In this document: positions 1 through 10,060 of the stretch, in pieces
Layout: every line of letters begins with the position of its first letter
Position numbering within the stretch: the first letter of the stretch is position 1
From: an uncultured Bacteroidales bacterium
GTDB lineage: Bacteria > Bacteroidota > Bacteroidia > Bacteroidales > UBA4417
Direction: 5' to 3'
Length of the DNA: 36,045 nt
Assembly (NCBI GenBank): GCA_903946925.1
Contig: CAJAXK010000366.1
Location: 1-36,045, forward strand
Position numbers and translations under genes: made by a program
Notes under the pieces: generated by a model
Told to the model about the DNA's origin: nothing
The model's database searches: none
Seen by the model: only the letters and a program-made list of their open reading frames with translations

Positions 1-46
1 ATTTCTGCCTTTTTACTTCCCTAGCTTTTAACGATTCTTTTGCCAT
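1..46 (-). CDS. rpsN: 30S ribosomal protein S14, N-terminal fragment
   Basis: Only the first 15 codons are inside the window. They read MAKESLKAREVKRQK, a typical S14 N-terminus, starting at an ATG at 44-46 on the minus strand and running off the left edge. It follows rplE by 11 bases, which is the normal spc-operon order L5-S14. S14 binds the head of the 30S subunit. The zinc-binding or zinc-free type cannot be judged because the CxxC region would lie outside the window. This gene is too short for the ORF track. Confidence 0.9.
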   Translation of the reverse strand, partial: MAKESLKAREVKRQK

Positions 47-57
47 GTCAATATATG

Positions 58-606
58 TTATTTCTTAAATGGTAATCCAAATTCTTTTAACAAAGCCATA
101 CATTCTTTGTCAGTTTTGGCTGTGGTAACAAAAGTGATATCGAGGCCGTTAATTTTCAAAACTTTGTCGATTACAACCTCTGGGAAAATAATCTGTTCGG
201 TGATCCCCATGGTATAATTTCCGCGGCCATCGAAACCTTTAACATTAATACCCCTGAAGTCACGTACACGTGGTATTGCGATAGCAACCAACCTGTCCAG
301 GAATTCGTACATCTGCTCACCTCTTAGGGTTACGCGAACGCCAACCGGCATGTTTTTACGCAACTTGAAGTTTGAGATATCCTTTTTTGATTTAGTGGAA
401 ACTGCTTTCTGACCTGCAATTGCTGTCATTTCGGCTACACCGACATCAATAATTTTTTTATCGGAAATTGCAGTCCCTAAACCCTGATTTAAACAGATTT
501 TAACAAGTTTAGGTACTTGCATGTGGTTTTTGTACTGGAATTGTTCAGTCAATGCCGGAACAACTTCCTGGTGGTACTTTTCTTTGAGGCGAGCTGAATA
601 TTCCAT
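58..606 (-). CDS. rplE: 50S ribosomal protein L5
   Basis: L5 of the large subunit, which binds 5S rRNA and contacts the 30S head. The 182-residue product matches the family length. It has the conserved core [18 protein letters not shown] and ends in a [20 protein letters not shown]-like tail typical of L5. Its ATG overlaps the stop codon of rplX by one base (TAATG), so translation is probably coupled. It is co-directional with all neighbours in the spc part of the operon. No Shine-Dalgarno is seen, as expected for this phylum. Confidence 0.98.
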   Translation of the reverse strand: MEYSARLKEKYHQEVVPALTEQFQYKNHMQVPKLVKICLNQGLGTAISDKKIIDVGVAEMTAIAGQKAVSTKSKKDISNFKLRKNMPVGVRVTLRGEQMYEFLDRLVAIAIPRVRDFRGINVKGFDGRGNYTMGITEQIIFPEVVIDKVLKINGLDITFVTTAKTDKECMALLKEFGLPFKK

Positions 607-929
607 TATTTAATTACCTCCCCTGATTTTTTTGAAACACGAACGGTTTTGTTTGTTTTTTCATCTTTCTTATAACCCACCCTGGTAGCTTTACCGCTTC
701 CGTCAATAAGCATAAGGTTAGAGATATGAATAGGCATTTCCTGTTTCAGGATTCCGCCTTTTGGGTTTTTAGCGTTAGCTTTGGTATGTTTCGTAGCCAA
801 GTTTACATTTTCAACAATAGCTTTGTAACTTTCTACCTCAACTTCAAGAACTTTTCCGGTTTTACCTTTTGAGTTGCCGGCAAGGATCTTCACGTTGTCC
901 CCTTTTTTAATATGGACTTTAATACTCAT
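606..929 (-). CDS. rplX: 50S ribosomal protein L24
   Basis: L24 is an assembly-initiating protein of the 50S subunit that binds 23S rRNA domain I. The N-terminus has a KOW motif ([19 protein letters not shown], about residues 9-27), followed by the usual basic linker with [17 protein letters not shown]. At 107 residues it has normal family length. It lies between rplN and rplE in the canonical order; its stop overlaps the rplE start by one base. Confidence 0.97.
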   Translation of the reverse strand: MSIKVHIKKGDNVKILAGNSKGKTGKVLEVEVESYKAIVENVNLATKHTKANAKNPKGGILKQEMPIHISNLMLIDGSGKATRVGYKKDEKTNKTVRVSKKSGEVIK

Positions 930-941
930 AGTTTCTGTAAA

Positions 942-1310
942 TTAAAGCACTTCAGGTGCAAGTGAAACAATTTTCATATACTGTTTTTCCCTAAGTTCCC
1001 TCGAAACTGGCCCGAAAATACGGGTACCAATCATTTCTCCGGCGTTATTGAGAAGAACTACGGCATTGTCGTCGAACCTAATATAAGAACCATCTGCGCG
1101 ACGGATTTCCTTGCTGGTGCGAACCACAACGGCTTTAGCTACAGTTCCTTTTTTTATGTTTCCTGATGGGATGGCTTTTTTCACCGAAACGATGATTTTA
1201 TCGCCTACAGACGCATATTTCCTTCGTGTTCCACCAAGGACCCTTATACAGAGTACCTCTTTGGCACCGCTGTTATCGGCTACCGTAAGTCTTGATTCCT
1301 GCTGTACCAT
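942..1310 (-). CDS. rplN: 50S ribosomal protein L14
   Basis: L14 sits near the factor-binding side of the 50S subunit and forms an intersubunit bridge. The 122-residue protein begins [19 protein letters not shown], the family signature, and continues with [18 protein letters not shown]. It starts two bases after the rpsQ stop, showing tight operon packing. The length and both termini agree with the family, so the start is secure. Confidence 0.98.
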   Translation of the reverse strand: MVQQESRLTVADNSGAKEVLCIRVLGGTRRKYASVGDKIIVSVKKAIPSGNIKKGTVAKAVVVRTSKEIRRADGSYIRFDDNAVVLLNNAGEMIGTRIFGPVSRELREKQYMKIVSLAPEVL

Positions 1311-1312
1311 AA

Positions 1313-1570
1313 TTATTTTGCTCTTTCAATGATTTCAACTAATCTCCAACATTTTGTTTTGCTCAGAGGACGCGTTTCGGATATGCGTACAGTATCACCT
1401 ATACCACATTCATTTTTTTCGTCGTGTGCAGCAAATGTAGAAGTCTTTTTAACGAACTTGTGGTATTTAGGGTGTTTTACACGTCTTTCCACTTGAACTA
1501 CAATGGATTTCTCCATTTTATTGCTTACAACAAGACCGATTTTTTCTTTTCTGAGATTTCTTTCTTCCAT
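1313..1570 (-). CDS. rpsQ: 30S ribosomal protein S17
   Basis: S17 is a primary 16S rRNA binding protein of the 30S body. The 85-residue sequence has the S17 OB-fold pattern: a [16 protein letters not shown] start, [13 protein letters not shown] in the middle and [20 protein letters not shown] near the end. It lies between rpmC and rplN, 14 bases after the rpmC stop, as in most bacteria. Confidence 0.97.
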   Translation of the reverse strand: MEERNLRKEKIGLVVSNKMEKSIVVQVERRVKHPKYHKFVKKTSTFAAHDEKNECGIGDTVRISETRPLSKTKCWRLVEIIERAK

Positions 1571-1584
1571 TGCTGTGATAATTA

Positions 1585-1803
1585 TTATTTATTAGCCTTG
1601 TTAGCAACTGCCGATTCTAAACTGCGCTTATGAAGTTCAGTTACCAAACGGGCTACAGTCCTGCGATAAGCCTTAATTTTATTAGGGTTCTCAAGTGGGG
1701 AAACTGCATGGTTCATTTTTAGCTTGCTGAGCTGCATGCGTTCATCATCGAGTCTCTCAATCAACTCTGGAGTTGACAGTTCACGAATAACTTCTTGTTT
1801 CAT
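1585..1803 (-). CDS. rpmC: 50S ribosomal protein L29
   Basis: L29 is a small two-helix protein at the polypeptide exit tunnel, next to L23. The 72-residue product has the L29 pattern ([20 protein letters not shown], then [18 protein letters not shown]), with a slightly extended C-terminal tail. It sits between rplP and rpsQ. Its small size and position make the call firm. Confidence 0.95.
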   Translation of the reverse strand: MKQEVIRELSTPELIERLDDERMQLSKLKMNHAVSPLENPNKIKAYRRTVARLVTELHKRSLESAVANKANK

Positions 1804-1847
1804 TTTGCTTCTATTATACGATTGGCAACTTTTGACTGTAAGCCAGA

Positions 1848-2276
1848 TTAAGCTAAATTTTCTTCATAATCCCTGCGAACAACGTATTTTACGGCTATCG
1901 GCAGTTTTTGTGATCCCAAGCGGCATGCTTCTTTGGCTATTTCGGCACTTACGCCTTCCAATTCAAAAAGCAAACGACCTGGGGTTATTCTTGCAACGAA
2001 ATATTCCGGGGCACCTTTACCTTTACCCATACGTACTTCGGCAGGTTTTTTTGTAACAGGTTTGTCAGGGAATACTCTGATCCATAATTGACCTTCACGT
2101 TTCATGTAACGGGTGATTGCCTGACGGGCAGCTTCAATCTGACGACCGGTTAGCCAAACTTCTTCAAGAGCTTTTATACCGAATGAACCGAAAGATAATT
2201 CGTATCCACGTTTGGCATTGCCTTTCATTTTGCCTTTCTGCTGCTTCCTGTATTTTGTTCTTTTAGGCTGTAACAT
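1848..2276 (-). CDS. rplP: 50S ribosomal protein L16
   Basis: L16 organises the A-site region of the 50S subunit. The protein is 142 residues and starts [19 protein letters not shown], the standard L16 N-terminus. It contains [20 protein letters not shown] and the [10 protein letters not shown] segment. It lies between rpsC and rpmC in the conserved S10-operon order, with a 38-base gap after rpsC. Confidence 0.98.
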   Translation of the reverse strand: MLQPKRTKYRKQQKGKMKGNAKRGYELSFGSFGIKALEEVWLTGRQIEAARQAITRYMKREGQLWIRVFPDKPVTKKPAEVRMGKGKGAPEYFVARITPGRLLFELEGVSAEIAKEACRLGSQKLPIAVKYVVRRDYEENLA

Positions 2277-2314
2277 CGCTAATACTATATGATGATGAGT
2301 ACTTTATTCCTTAC

Positions 2315-3088
2315 TTATTTTTTATTCCTTGGACGACGATCACCGCCACGGTCACCACCTCTTTCGCGATCTCCGCGTGGGCCTTTGCCTGATGGTCTGC
2401 CAGTGCCATGTGATGGTTTATTATCTTTAACAATATTGTCAGTTCCAGGTACCAAATCTACTTTACCATAAATCTCGCCTTTGCAAATCCAGGTTTTAAT
2501 ACCCAATTTACCATAAGTAGTTTGAGCCTCAGCTAAAGCATAGTCGATATCAGCGCGTAATGTGTGCAATGGAATACGGCCTTCTTTGAATTGTTCGCGA
2601 CGGGCCATTTCCGCTCCACCTAAACGTCCTGAGATTTGAACCTTAATTCCTTCGGCACCGATACGCATTGCGGAAGTAATTGCAGTTTTGATAGCTCTCC
2701 TGTAAGAAATACGTCCTTCGAGCTGACGTGCAATGGTATTGCCAACAATAACAGCATCCAATTCAGGGCGTTTAATTTCAGATATGTTAATCTGAACTTC
2801 CTTACCGGTAAGTTTTTTTAATTCTTCTTTAAGTTTATCAACTTCCTGACCAGCTTTACCAATAATAATTCCTGGGCGGGCTGTGTTGATGGTCACAGTT
2901 ACCAATTTGAGCGTGCGTTCAATAATGATATGTGAAATGCCAGCTTTTGAAAGACGTGCATTCAGGTATTTACGAATTTGATCGTCTTCTACCAGTTTAC
3001 TTGCAAATTTCTTACCACCGTACCAGTTAGAATCCCATCCTTTAATGATACCTAACCTGTTGCCGATTGGATTACATTTTTGTCCCAT
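2315..3088 (-). CDS. rpsC: 30S ribosomal protein S3 with basic Arg/Gly-rich tail
   Basis: S3 lines the mRNA entry channel of the 30S subunit. The N-terminal [21 protein letters not shown] and the KH-domain loop [17 protein letters not shown] (about residues 70-90) are characteristic. The body is followed by a tail of about 45 residues (from roughly 211) rich in Gly, Arg, Asp and Lys, with repeated RGGDR-type units. Total length is 257, longer than the E. coli protein. Similar basic tails occur in other Bacteroidota S3 proteins as far as I recall, so the extension is probably genuine. It sits between rplV and rplP. Confidence 0.97.
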   Translation of the reverse strand: MGQKCNPIGNRLGIIKGWDSNWYGGKKFASKLVEDDQIRKYLNARLSKAGISHIIIERTLKLVTVTINTARPGIIIGKAGQEVDKLKEELKKLTGKEVQINISEIKRPELDAVIVGNTIARQLEGRISYRRAIKTAITSAMRIGAEGIKVQISGRLGGAEMARREQFKEGRIPLHTLRADIDYALAEAQTTYGKLGIKTWICKGEIYGKVDLVPGTDNIVKDNKPSHGTGRPSGKGPRGDRERGGDRGGDRRPRNKK

Positions 3089-3100
3089 TAGGCTGCTTGA

Positions 3101-3526
3101 TTATTTAGTTACTATTTCAGTTTCTTCCACTTTCACCCTACTGCCCAAAATAACAGTAACATGATTTGAACGCTTTTTGATGCGGTGAGCCCGACCCTGA
3201 GGTGCAGGTTGTACCCTTTTCAGACTACGGCCACCATCAGTTTTAACCTCCATAATGTAGAGATTGCTGTCTTCCATACGCACACCTTCATTTTTCTGTT
3301 GCCAGTTAGCTAAGGCAGATTTCAAAAGCTTTCCAAGTTTCTCGGCAGCGTAGTTTGGAGTATGTTGCAGAATGTGCATTGCAGTTTCTACATTTTTTCC
3401 GCTTACCAGATTGGCTACAAGCCGCATTTTTCTGGGTGAGGAAGGGCAGTCGTTCAATTTGGCAAAATACATTGTTTTATTTGCCTCTTTTCTCTGCTCA
3501 GCTGAATTATGTTTTCTTGATCCCAT
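3101..3526 (-). CDS. rplV: 50S ribosomal protein L22
   Basis: L22 contributes a beta-hairpin to the wall of the nascent-peptide tunnel. The 141-residue product has the family core: KLNDCPSSPRKMRLVANLV, then ALANWQQKNEGV, and the tunnel hairpin/tail GRSLKRVQPAPQGRAHRIKK. The N-terminus is about 20 residues longer than in E. coli, and the C-terminus has a short acidic extension. It is placed between rpsS and rpsC. Confidence 0.97.
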   Translation of the reverse strand: MGSRKHNSAEQRKEANKTMYFAKLNDCPSSPRKMRLVANLVSGKNVETAMHILQHTPNYAAEKLGKLLKSALANWQQKNEGVRMEDSNLYIMEVKTDGGRSLKRVQPAPQGRAHRIKKRSNHVTVILGSRVKVEETEIVTK

Positions 3527-3541
3527 TGTTGCTAAGTCTTA

Positions 3542-3814
3542 TTACTTCTTACCTTTATTTCCGGCATGTCCCCTAAAAATACGGGTAGGACTGAATTCCC
3601 CTAATTTATGCCCAACCATGTTCTCGGTCACATAAACAGGTATAAACTTATTCCCGTTATGAACAGCTATAGTTTGACCAACAAAGTCAGGAGTTATTGT
3701 TGATGACCTTGACCAGGTTTTAACTACAACTTTCTTTTTACTCTCAATCAGGTCAAGAACCTTTTTTTCAAGTTTATAATCTATGAAAGGGCCTTTTTTT
3801 AGCGAACGGCTCAT
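3542..3814 (-). CDS. rpsS: 30S ribosomal protein S19
   Basis: S19 is a 30S head protein near the P-site. The start [19 protein letters not shown] and the end [15 protein letters not shown] are standard S19 signatures, and the 90-residue length is typical. It lies between rplB and rplV in conserved order. Confidence 0.98.
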   Translation of the reverse strand: MSRSLKKGPFIDYKLEKKVLDLIESKKKVVVKTWSRSSTITPDFVGQTIAVHNGNKFIPVYVTENMVGHKLGEFSPTRIFRGHAGNKGKK

Positions 3815-3832
3815 GATGCTTTATGTATTAGA

Positions 3833-4657
3833 TTACTTCTTCCTTCTTTCAATAATGTATTTATCCGAAGCATTGGTCTTCGAGCGGGTTTTGTAACCCT
3901 TGGCTGGAGTGCCCTTGCGTGTACGTGGATGTCCACCAGTAGCCCTACCTTCGCCTCCACCCATTGGGTGATCAACAGGGTTCATAACAACCGGACGTGT
4001 GCGAGGCCTACGACCTAACCATCTTGAGCGACCAGCTTTACCTGAAACTTCGAGTTGATGATCACCATTAGATACCATACCCACAGTAGCTTTACAGGTT
4101 TGAAGGATTAACCGGGTTTCTCCCGAAGGCATCCTAACAACAGCAAACTTACCGTCCCTCGACATTAACTGAGCTGATGCACCAGCACTACGAACTAATT
4201 TGGCGCCTTGTCCAGGACGAAGCTCAATGTTGTGAATCATTGTACCGAAGGGGATCTCGCTCATAAAGAGTGCGTTTCCAACTTCAGGAGCAGCTCCTAC
4301 GCCCGACAACAATTCCATTCCCACTTTAAGACCTTGGGGTGCTAAAATATACCGCTTTTCACCATCGGCATACCACAACAAAGCTATGCGGCCGGTGCGG
4401 TTTGGGTCATACTCGATCGTTTTAACAACGGCCGGAATATTATCTTTTTCGCGTTTGAAATCGATTACACGATAATGTTGTTTATTACCACCACCCATGT
4501 AACGCATAGTCATTTTTCCGTCGTGATTACGGCCACCAGACTTATGCTGAGGTTCAAGCAAACTTTTCTCGGGCACCGAAGTGGTGATTTCGTCGAAGGT
4601 GCTGATAACCTTAAAACGCTGACCGGGTGAGGTTGGTTTAAATTTCTTGAGAGCCAT
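3833..4657 (-). CDS. rplB: 50S ribosomal protein L2
   Basis: L2 is a core 50S protein near the peptidyl-transferase centre. The 274-residue protein begins [17 protein letters not shown] and has the OB and SH3-like domains. The C-terminal signature reads [12 protein letters not shown], where E. coli has DHPHGGGEG. This His-to-Met change is, as far as I recall, usual in Bacteroidota and supports the phylum assignment. The gene starts six bases after the rplW stop. Confidence 0.98.
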   Translation of the reverse strand: MALKKFKPTSPGQRFKVISTFDEITTSVPEKSLLEPQHKSGGRNHDGKMTMRYMGGGNKQHYRVIDFKREKDNIPAVVKTIEYDPNRTGRIALLWYADGEKRYILAPQGLKVGMELLSGVGAAPEVGNALFMSEIPFGTMIHNIELRPGQGAKLVRSAGASAQLMSRDGKFAVVRMPSGETRLILQTCKATVGMVSNGDHQLEVSGKAGRSRWLGRRPRTRPVVMNPVDHPMGGGEGRATGGHPRTRKGTPAKGYKTRSKTNASDKYIIERRKK

Positions 4658-4663
4658 TATTCC

Positions 4664-4954
4664 TTAGATATTGCTGTAAAAATCTATTGATTCGCCTTTA
4701 GCTAATGTGATGATAGCCTTTTTAAATGAATTGGTCTTGCCTGAAAGAACACCGGCTTTTGTAAAGCGCGATTTCCGTTTACCAGCGTATGTCATTGTGT
4801 TGACGTCTTCAACTTCAACGTTATACAAATCTTTCACAGCTTTTTTAATCTGCAATTTATTTGCACGTTTGTCAACTACAAAGCCATAACGTCCCAGTTT
4901 TTCGCCAAGGGCTGTCATTTTTTCAGTAATGATTGGCTTGATGATGATACCCAT
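4664..4954 (-). CDS. rplW: 50S ribosomal protein L23
   Basis: L23 sits at the tunnel exit and docks trigger factor and SRP. The 96-residue product has IIKPIITEKMTALGEKLGRYGF at the N-terminus and the conserved ANKLQIKKAVKDLYNVEVEDVNT-type segment. Position between rplD and rplB matches the S10 operon. Confidence 0.96.
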   Translation of the reverse strand: MGIIIKPIITEKMTALGEKLGRYGFVVDKRANKLQIKKAVKDLYNVEVEDVNTMTYAGKRKSRFTKAGVLSGKTNSFKKAIITLAKGESIDFYSNI

Positions 4955-4991
4955 CGCTAATTTATTTTAATGTTATTGCTAACGGTATTGA

Positions 4992-5621
4992 TTAATTTTC
5001 AAACGATTTTTCAATTTCGCTTACAGAACTTACCAACAATATAAGATTCTGGGCATTGAGTATGTCGTAAGTATTAAGATCGCAGGCGCGGGTTACTTTT
5101 GCCCTTTTCAAATTACGCGACGAAAGCACTATATTTTGAATATTTTCGGGCAATACCATCAATGTTTTACGACCTTGAAGGTTTAACGCTGACAAAACTG
5201 AGGCAAACTCACGGGTTTTTGGAGTTTCAAAGTTGAAATCTTCAATAACCATAATGTTGTTATCTTTTACCTTGTAGGCCAAAGCTGAAAGACGCGCCAA
5301 TTTTTTCAATTTTTTGTTCAGTTTGAAACTATAATCGCGTGGCTGAGGACCAAATGCACGAGCTCCTCCCCGGAATAAAGGTGATTTACGGCTACCTGCT
5401 CGCGCCCCACCAGTTCCTTTTTGCTTTTTCAGTTTCTTTGTGCTTCCACTCACCATTGATTTTTCGAGTGAAGCATGAGTGCCTTGACGCTGATTTGCAA
5501 GATACTGTTTGGTATCGAGGTAAATTGCGTGATCATTAGGAGTTACCTCGAAAATACTATCGCTGAGAGTAACTGTTTTGGCTGTTTTTTCGCCCTTGAT
5601 GTTATATACTGTTAGCTCCAT
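4992..5621 (-). CDS. rplD: 50S ribosomal protein L4
   Basis: L4 binds 23S rRNA domain I and extends a loop into the exit tunnel. The loop is recognisable as [19 protein letters not shown] followed by [14 protein letters not shown]. The 209-residue length is normal. The first ten bases overlap the end of rplC, so the two are probably translationally coupled. Whether it autoregulates the operon as in E. coli cannot be told from the sequence. Confidence 0.97.
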   Translation of the reverse strand: MELTVYNIKGEKTAKTVTLSDSIFEVTPNDHAIYLDTKQYLANQRQGTHASLEKSMVSGSTKKLKKQKGTGGARAGSRKSPLFRGGARAFGPQPRDYSFKLNKKLKKLARLSALAYKVKDNNIMVIEDFNFETPKTREFASVLSALNLQGRKTLMVLPENIQNIVLSSRNLKRAKVTRACDLNTYDILNAQNLILLVSSVSEIEKSFEN

Positions 5622-6241
5622 CTTTCAACAATTACATATGAACCACTAGCTCCTGGAATAGAACCTTTAATTACAAGCAGATTTTTTTCAGGTACAATTT
5701 TCATAATCTGCAAGTTTATCATCTTAACGCGATTGACTCCCATGTGGCCAGCCATGCGCATTCCCTTGAAAACTTTGCTTGGGTAGGAAGAAGCTCCAAC
5801 TGAACCCGGTGCCCTAAGCCTGTTGTGCTGACCGTGGGTAGCACCACCAACACCCGAAAAACCATGACGGCGAACTACACCCTGAAAACCTTTACCAATT
5901 GTTGTTCCAACAACATCAATAAATTCACCTTCTTCAAAAATATCCACTTTTAAAATATCACCAAATGTTTTTTGATGATCAGCTTCAAAACGTGTAAATT
6001 CTTTAACAATCCGTTTAGGTGCAATCCCAGCCTTCTTAAAATGACCAATTTCAGCTTTGTTCGAGTGCTTTTCTTTCTTGTCCTCATACGCAAGCTGAAT
6101 AGCTTCGTAACCGTCATTCTCCAAGGTCCTGACTTGGGTAACAAAGCAAGGACCAGCTTCGATAACCGTACATGCTACGTTTTTGCCATTGGCATCAAAC
6201 AAGCTAGTCATTCCTATTTTTTTTCCGATAATTCCTGACAT
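5612..6241 (-). CDS. rplC: 50S ribosomal protein L3
   Basis: L3 is an assembly-initiating 50S protein whose finger reaches the peptidyl-transferase centre. The start [19 protein letters not shown] and the signature [22 protein letters not shown] are clear. At the position where E. coli has the PrmB-methylated Gln (GSIGQ), this protein reads [20 protein letters not shown], so the methylation site is absent. The length of 209 is standard. It follows rpsJ in normal order. Confidence 0.98.
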   Translation of the reverse strand: MSGIIGKKIGMTSLFDANGKNVACTVIEAGPCFVTQVRTLENDGYEAIQLAYEDKKEKHSNKAEIGHFKKAGIAPKRIVKEFTRFEADHQKTFGDILKVDIFEEGEFIDVVGTTIGKGFQGVVRRHGFSGVGGATHGQHNRLRAPGSVGASSYPSKVFKGMRMAGHMGVNRVKMINLQIMKIVPEKNLLVIKGSIPGASGSYVIVERWS

Positions 6242-6298
6242 TATATCGAGATATTAATGTTTCTTATTTTATTCTTTCAATCCTAAACCTGATTAAGA

Positions 6299-6604
6299 TT
6301 AGATTTTAATTTCTACTTCAACACCGCTTGGCAACTCAAGTTTCATAAGAGCGTCAATAGTTTTCGCAGTTGAACTGTAGATATCAAGCAACCTTTTGTA
6401 AGAACTCAACTCAAACTGTTCGCGCGACTTTTTGTTTACGAAAGTTGATTTAAGAACGGTATAAATCTTTTTATCAGTTGGAAGAGGAATTGGCCCGTTA
6501 ACAATTGCACCGGTCAATTTTACCGTCTTCACGATCTTTTCGGCAGATTTGTCCACCAAATTATGATCGTACGATTTCAGCTTTATTCTAATCCTCTGGT
6601 TCAC
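6299..6604 (-). CDS. rpsJ: 30S ribosomal protein S10
   Basis: S10 is a 30S head protein that also takes part in antitermination with NusB. The 101-residue product has the family pattern [36 protein letters not shown] and a C-terminal [16 protein letters not shown]. It directly follows fusA with a 35-base gap; the tuf gene often found here in Proteobacteria is absent. Confidence 0.98.
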   Translation of the reverse strand: MNQRIRIKLKSYDHNLVDKSAEKIVKTVKLTGAIVNGPIPLPTDKKIYTVLKSTFVNKKSREQFELSSYKRLLDIYSSTAKTIDALMKLELPSGVEVEIKI

Positions 6605-6639
6605 GTTGTAATCTTTATTACGTTATTATGACTGAATTT

Positions 6640-8736
6640 TTATCCTTTGATCTTGGCAATTACATCTTCGGCAATGAACTTTGGTACTTCCTGGTAATGT
6701 GAGAATTCCATACTTGAATTTCCCCTCCCGGATGTTACAGTCCTTAAACTTGTAACATATCCAAACATTTCCGACAACGGCACTTTAGCTTTGACAATCT
6801 GATATTTGATTTTGGCATCAATGTTTTCAACCACAGCCCTACGCTTGTTAAGGTCACCGGTTACATCACCAACATAATTATCAGGACAAACAACTTCTAT
6901 TTTCATGATAGGCTCAAGCAGAACACTTTTAGCTTTGCGGGCAGCCTCTTTGAAACCAATTTTAGCACAGATTTCAAAAGCTAATGCATCGCTATCAACT
7001 GCGTGGAACGAACCATCAATTAATTTAACTTTCATGCTTTCTAGAGCAAATCCGGCCATTACGCCATTCGACATTGCAGCTTTAAAGCCTTTTTCAATAG
7101 GTCCGATAAATTCTTTTGGAATATTTCCGCCTTTTACTTCATTATCGAACTGAAGCCCTTTAAATTCAGAATCATCAGCAGGTCCAAGTTCAAAGATGAT
7201 ATCAGCGAATTTCCCTTTACCACCAGTTTGTTTTTTATAAACTTCGCGATGATGAACTGTAGCAGTAACAGCTTCACGGTAAGCTACTTGTGGTGCGCCT
7301 TGGTTTACTTCAAGTTTAAATTCCCTACGCAAACGGTCAGTCAGGATATCTAAGTGCAATTCGCCCATTCCAGATATAACGGTCTGACCAGTTTCCTGAT
7401 CGGTACGAATCTTGAAGGTTGGATCTTCTTCAGCCAATTTTAATAGGGCAATATCAAGTTTGTCCAAATCATCCTGGGTACGTGGCTCAATAGCAACACT
7501 TATAACAGGCTCTGGGAAAGACATTGACTCCAAAATAATTGGATTTTTTTCATCACACAATGTATCGCCGGTACGAATTTGTTTAAATCCAACAGCGGCA
7601 CCTATATCACCAGCTTCAATAAATTCCAAAGGAATTTGTTTGTTGGCGTGCATTTGCATTATGCGTGAAATACGCTCTTTCTTTCCGGTTGAGGCATTCA
7701 GTACATAACTTCCTGACTGAAGGGAACCTGAATATACCCTGAAGAAAGCTATACGACCTACAAATGGATCAGTTGCAATTTTGAAAGCCAAAGCGGCAAA
7801 AGGTTCATCTGAATCAATATGGCGAATTTCTTCTTTTTCTGTATCTGGATTTATACCAGTAACCGCTGGAACATCATAAGGATTAGGCAGATATAAACAA
7901 ACAGCATCTAAAAGATTTTGAACGCCTTTGTTTTTAAACGCTGAACCACAAATTACCGGGGTAATCTTCATTTCGAGTGTAGCCTGACGAATAATGCGGC
8001 GCATTTCTTCCTCAGTTATTGAGTTATGGTCGTTAAAGAATTTCTCCAACAAAACATCATCCTCTTCGGCACAACCTTCAACGAGACGGGTACGATAAAC
8101 GTCAACTATTTCGACCAAATCTTCAGGAACAGGTCCTTCGGAATAATGCATCCCCTTGGAATCATCATCCCAGATAATTGCCTTATTGCTAATCAAATCA
8201 ACAATTCCTTGAAAAGTATCTTCGGAACCAATTGGAATTTGCAGTGGAACTGCATTTGCACCCAACTTTTCTTTAAGCTCGTCAATAACTGCAAAGAAAT
8301 CAGCACCGGCGCGATCCATCTTGTTGATGAAACAAATACGTGGTACACTGTATTTATCAGCTTGTTTCCATACAGTTTCACTCTGTGGTTCAACACCACC
8401 AACTGCACAAAAAACAGCAACAGCTCCATCCAATACCCTAAGTGAACGTTCTACTTCAACAGTAAAATCAACGTGTCCCGGAGTATCTATAATATTTAAG
8501 CGGTAATCTTGCGATTCAAATTCCCAACTAACTGTAGTAGCAGCAGAGGTGATGGTAATTCCACGTTCCTGTTCCTGGATCATCCAGTCCATTGTAGCGG
8601 TACCATCATGTACTTCACCAAGCTTATAATTACGGCCGGTGTAATACAATATACGCTCCGTCGTCGTCGTTTTGCCGGCGTCGATATGGGCCATAATGCC
8701 TATGTTTCGCGTATATTTCAGTTTATCTGATGACAT
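6640..8736 (-). CDS. fusA: Translation elongation factor G
   Basis: EF-G is the GTPase that drives ribosomal translocation. The G-domain motifs are [15 protein letters not shown] (G1, about residues 16-30), a [10 protein letters not shown] switch I segment, DTPGHVDF (G3) and NKMD (G4). Domain IV and the C-terminal EF2 domain follow, with [17 protein letters not shown] near the end. At 698 residues it is full length. It sits between rpsG and rpsJ, the usual str-operon position. A second EF-G paralogue, common in this phylum, would be elsewhere. Confidence 0.98.
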   Translation of the reverse strand: MSSDKLKYTRNIGIMAHIDAGKTTTTERILYYTGRNYKLGEVHDGTATMDWMIQEQERGITITSAATTVSWEFESQDYRLNIIDTPGHVDFTVEVERSLRVLDGAVAVFCAVGGVEPQSETVWKQADKYSVPRICFINKMDRAGADFFAVIDELKEKLGANAVPLQIPIGSEDTFQGIVDLISNKAIIWDDDSKGMHYSEGPVPEDLVEIVDVYRTRLVEGCAEEDDVLLEKFFNDHNSITEEEMRRIIRQATLEMKITPVICGSAFKNKGVQNLLDAVCLYLPNPYDVPAVTGINPDTEKEEIRHIDSDEPFAALAFKIATDPFVGRIAFFRVYSGSLQSGSYVLNASTGKKERISRIMQMHANKQIPLEFIEAGDIGAAVGFKQIRTGDTLCDEKNPIILESMSFPEPVISVAIEPRTQDDLDKLDIALLKLAEEDPTFKIRTDQETGQTVISGMGELHLDILTDRLRREFKLEVNQGAPQVAYREAVTATVHHREVYKKQTGGKGKFADIIFELGPADDSEFKGLQFDNEVKGGNIPKEFIGPIEKGFKAAMSNGVMAGFALESMKVKLIDGSFHAVDSDALAFEICAKIGFKEAARKAKSVLLEPIMKIEVVCPDNYVGDVTGDLNKRRAVVENIDAKIKYQIVKAKVPLSEMFGYVTSLRTVTSGRGNSSMEFSHYQEVPKFIAEDVIAKIKG

Positions 8737-8765
8737 GTATTAACCTTCCTTTAAAAAACTTAAAA

Positions 8766-9233
8766 TTAGAACCGGAAATGCGAGAAAGCTTTGTTAGCTT
8801 CTGCCATACGGTGTGTATCTTCTTTCTTTTTGAATGCTGAACCTTCTTCTTTGTAGGCTGCCATAATCTCACTGGCTAATTTAGAAGCCATTGATTTTTC
8901 GTGCCTACGACGTGAGTAGAGAATAAGGTTTTTCATTCCTATCGACTGTTTACGGCCTGGACGTATTTCAGATGGAATCTGAAAAGTAGCACCGCCAATA
9001 CGACGGCTGCGAACCTCTACGTTAGGAGTAACATTAGCCAAGGCTTTTTTCCAGACTTCCAAACCGTCTTCTTTAAGTTTTTCAGTTACGAGTTCAATTG
9101 CGTCGTAAAAAATGTCGTAAGCGCAGTTTTTCTTTCCACGCTCCATCATATTGTTTACAAACTTGGTAACAACCTGTTCGTTGAACTTTGGATCAGGTAG
9201 TATGACGCGTTTTTTGGGTGATGATTTCCTCAT
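8766..9233 (-). CDS. rpsG: 30S ribosomal protein S7
   Basis: S7 nucleates assembly of the 30S head and contacts the E-site tRNA. The product is 155 residues, beginning [19 protein letters not shown]. It includes [18 protein letters not shown] and the [19 protein letters not shown] signature, ending in [15 protein letters not shown]. It follows rpsL by 32 bases. Confidence 0.98.
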   Translation of the reverse strand: MRKSSPKKRVILPDPKFNEQVVTKFVNNMMERGKKNCAYDIFYDAIELVTEKLKEDGLEVWKKALANVTPNVEVRSRRIGGATFQIPSEIRPGRKQSIGMKNLILYSRRRHEKSMASKLASEIMAAYKEEGSAFKKKEDTHRMAEANKAFSHFRF

Positions 9234-9265
9234 TTTGAAATATCCTTATCGTTTCGACAATTCAA

Positions 9266-9679
9266 TTATTTTTTCTTGCCTGCTACAGGTTTCTTAGCCA
9301 ATGCACCTTTTTTTGGACGCTTTGTACCGTATTTTGATCGGCTTTGATTCCGGCCATCTACGCCAGATGTGTCTAAAGCTCCACGAATAATATGGTAACG
9401 TACACCTGGCAAATCTTTCACACGACCACCTCTGATCATTACGATTGAGTGCTCTTGTAAATTATGGCCTTCACCTGGGATATAAGCGTTTACTTCTTTA
9501 CCATTTGTGAGACGAACCCTTGCTACTTTACGCATTGCAGAGTTAGGTTTCTTAGGTGTAGTTGTATAAACCCTTGTACAAACCCCGCGGCGCTGAGGAC
9601 ATGAATCCAATGCCGGTGATTTGCTCTTATCTGTCAGTTTTTGACGACCTTTACGAACCAGTTGTGCTATTGTAGGCAT
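9266..9679 (-). CDS. rpsL: 30S ribosomal protein S12
   Basis: S12 is the decoding-centre protein. The start [15 protein letters not shown] and the conserved loops [17 protein letters not shown] and [18 protein letters not shown] are present. The Lys residues in both loops, where streptomycin-resistance changes usually fall, are the wild-type residues. The 137-residue length includes a basic C-terminal tail. It is the first gene of the operon and lies about 50 bases downstream of a clear promoter at 9732-9761. Confidence 0.98.
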   Translation of the reverse strand: MPTIAQLVRKGRQKLTDKSKSPALDSCPQRRGVCTRVYTTTPKKPNSAMRKVARVRLTNGKEVNAYIPGEGHNLQEHSIVMIRGGRVKDLPGVRYHIIRGALDTSGVDGRNQSRSKYGTKRPKKGALAKKPVAGKKK

Positions 9680-9731
9680 ATTGAATCTATTGATTTTTCT
9701 GTTATTTCAGGTATTTTTTTCTAAAGGGCTG

Positions 9732-9761
9732 CAAAAGTAAAACTTAATTTTTGATTATCAA
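9732..9761 (-). promoter_or_regulatory. Promoter of the rpsL operon (Bacteroidota type)
   Basis: On the minus strand TTG, 19 bases, then TACTTTTG. This matches the primary-sigma consensus of the phylum (TTG/TTTG, 17-23 bases, TAnnTTTG). Transcription would begin about 50 bases upstream of the rpsL ATG, leaving a short leader. Confidence 0.7.
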
Positions 9762-9813
9762 TATGATAACCTAAATATATTTGTGTTATTTTTGACAGAT
9801 TTTCGCAAATAGC

Positions 9814-9852
9814 AAAAAAAAATGCCCTTTGCAGATTTCTCCTACAATGGGC
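9814..9852 (-). terminator. Intrinsic terminator of the candidate RNA
   Basis: GCCCATTG pairs with CAAAGGGC (one mismatch, 13-base loop) and is followed by a run of nine T after one A. The loop contains TAGGAG, which is complementary to CTCCTA at the 5' end of the same transcript. Confidence 0.65.
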
Positions 9853-10055
9853 TTTCATCTTTAACTACGGGGTATAACTATGATAATAAGACGTTTAACA
9901 CAAGAGGCTTTCGCAAAAGCTGCAAACAGTTTCCTGCCTACTTTATCGTGTTTTGAAACCTATATCGTCTTACTTTCTCAGGTTTCCCGGACTGTAAAAA
10001 ACTTTAGTCCTTCGCTAATAAACGGTTGCATTATAAAAATCCTGCCGCTTTAGGA
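9814..10055 (-). ncRNA. Candidate structured small RNA upstream of rpsL
   Basis: A gene-free stretch with its own promoter (10061-10090) and terminator (9814-9852) that would give a transcript of about 240 nt. Perfect complementary pairs seen on the minus strand: GGACT/AGTCC (10010-10006 with 9993-9989), GAAACCT/AGGTTTC (9986-9980 with 9961-9955), TAAGACG/CGTCTTA (9972-9966 with 9893-9887) and AACAC/GTGTT (9952-9948 with 9901-9897). Inside the last are AAG/CTT and AGGC/GCCT, plus a CAG-GAAA-CTG mini-hairpin. The TAAGACG arm lies in the loop of the GAAACCT hairpin, so pairing with CGTCTTA would form a pseudoknot. No convincing ORF is present. I do not recognise it as tmRNA, RNase P RNA or SRP RNA; 6S RNA or an operon leader are possible alternatives. 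Confidence 0.55.
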
Positions 10056-10060
10056 GGGTG

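Noticed and set aside
9814-10055. tmRNA, RNase P RNA or SRP RNA
   Set aside because: No tRNA-like acceptor with CCA and T-loop or tag ORF, no RNase P conserved core (GAGGAAAGTCCGGGC and partner), and no SRP GNAR/GGAA apical signature could be found. A divergent 6S RNA could not be excluded.
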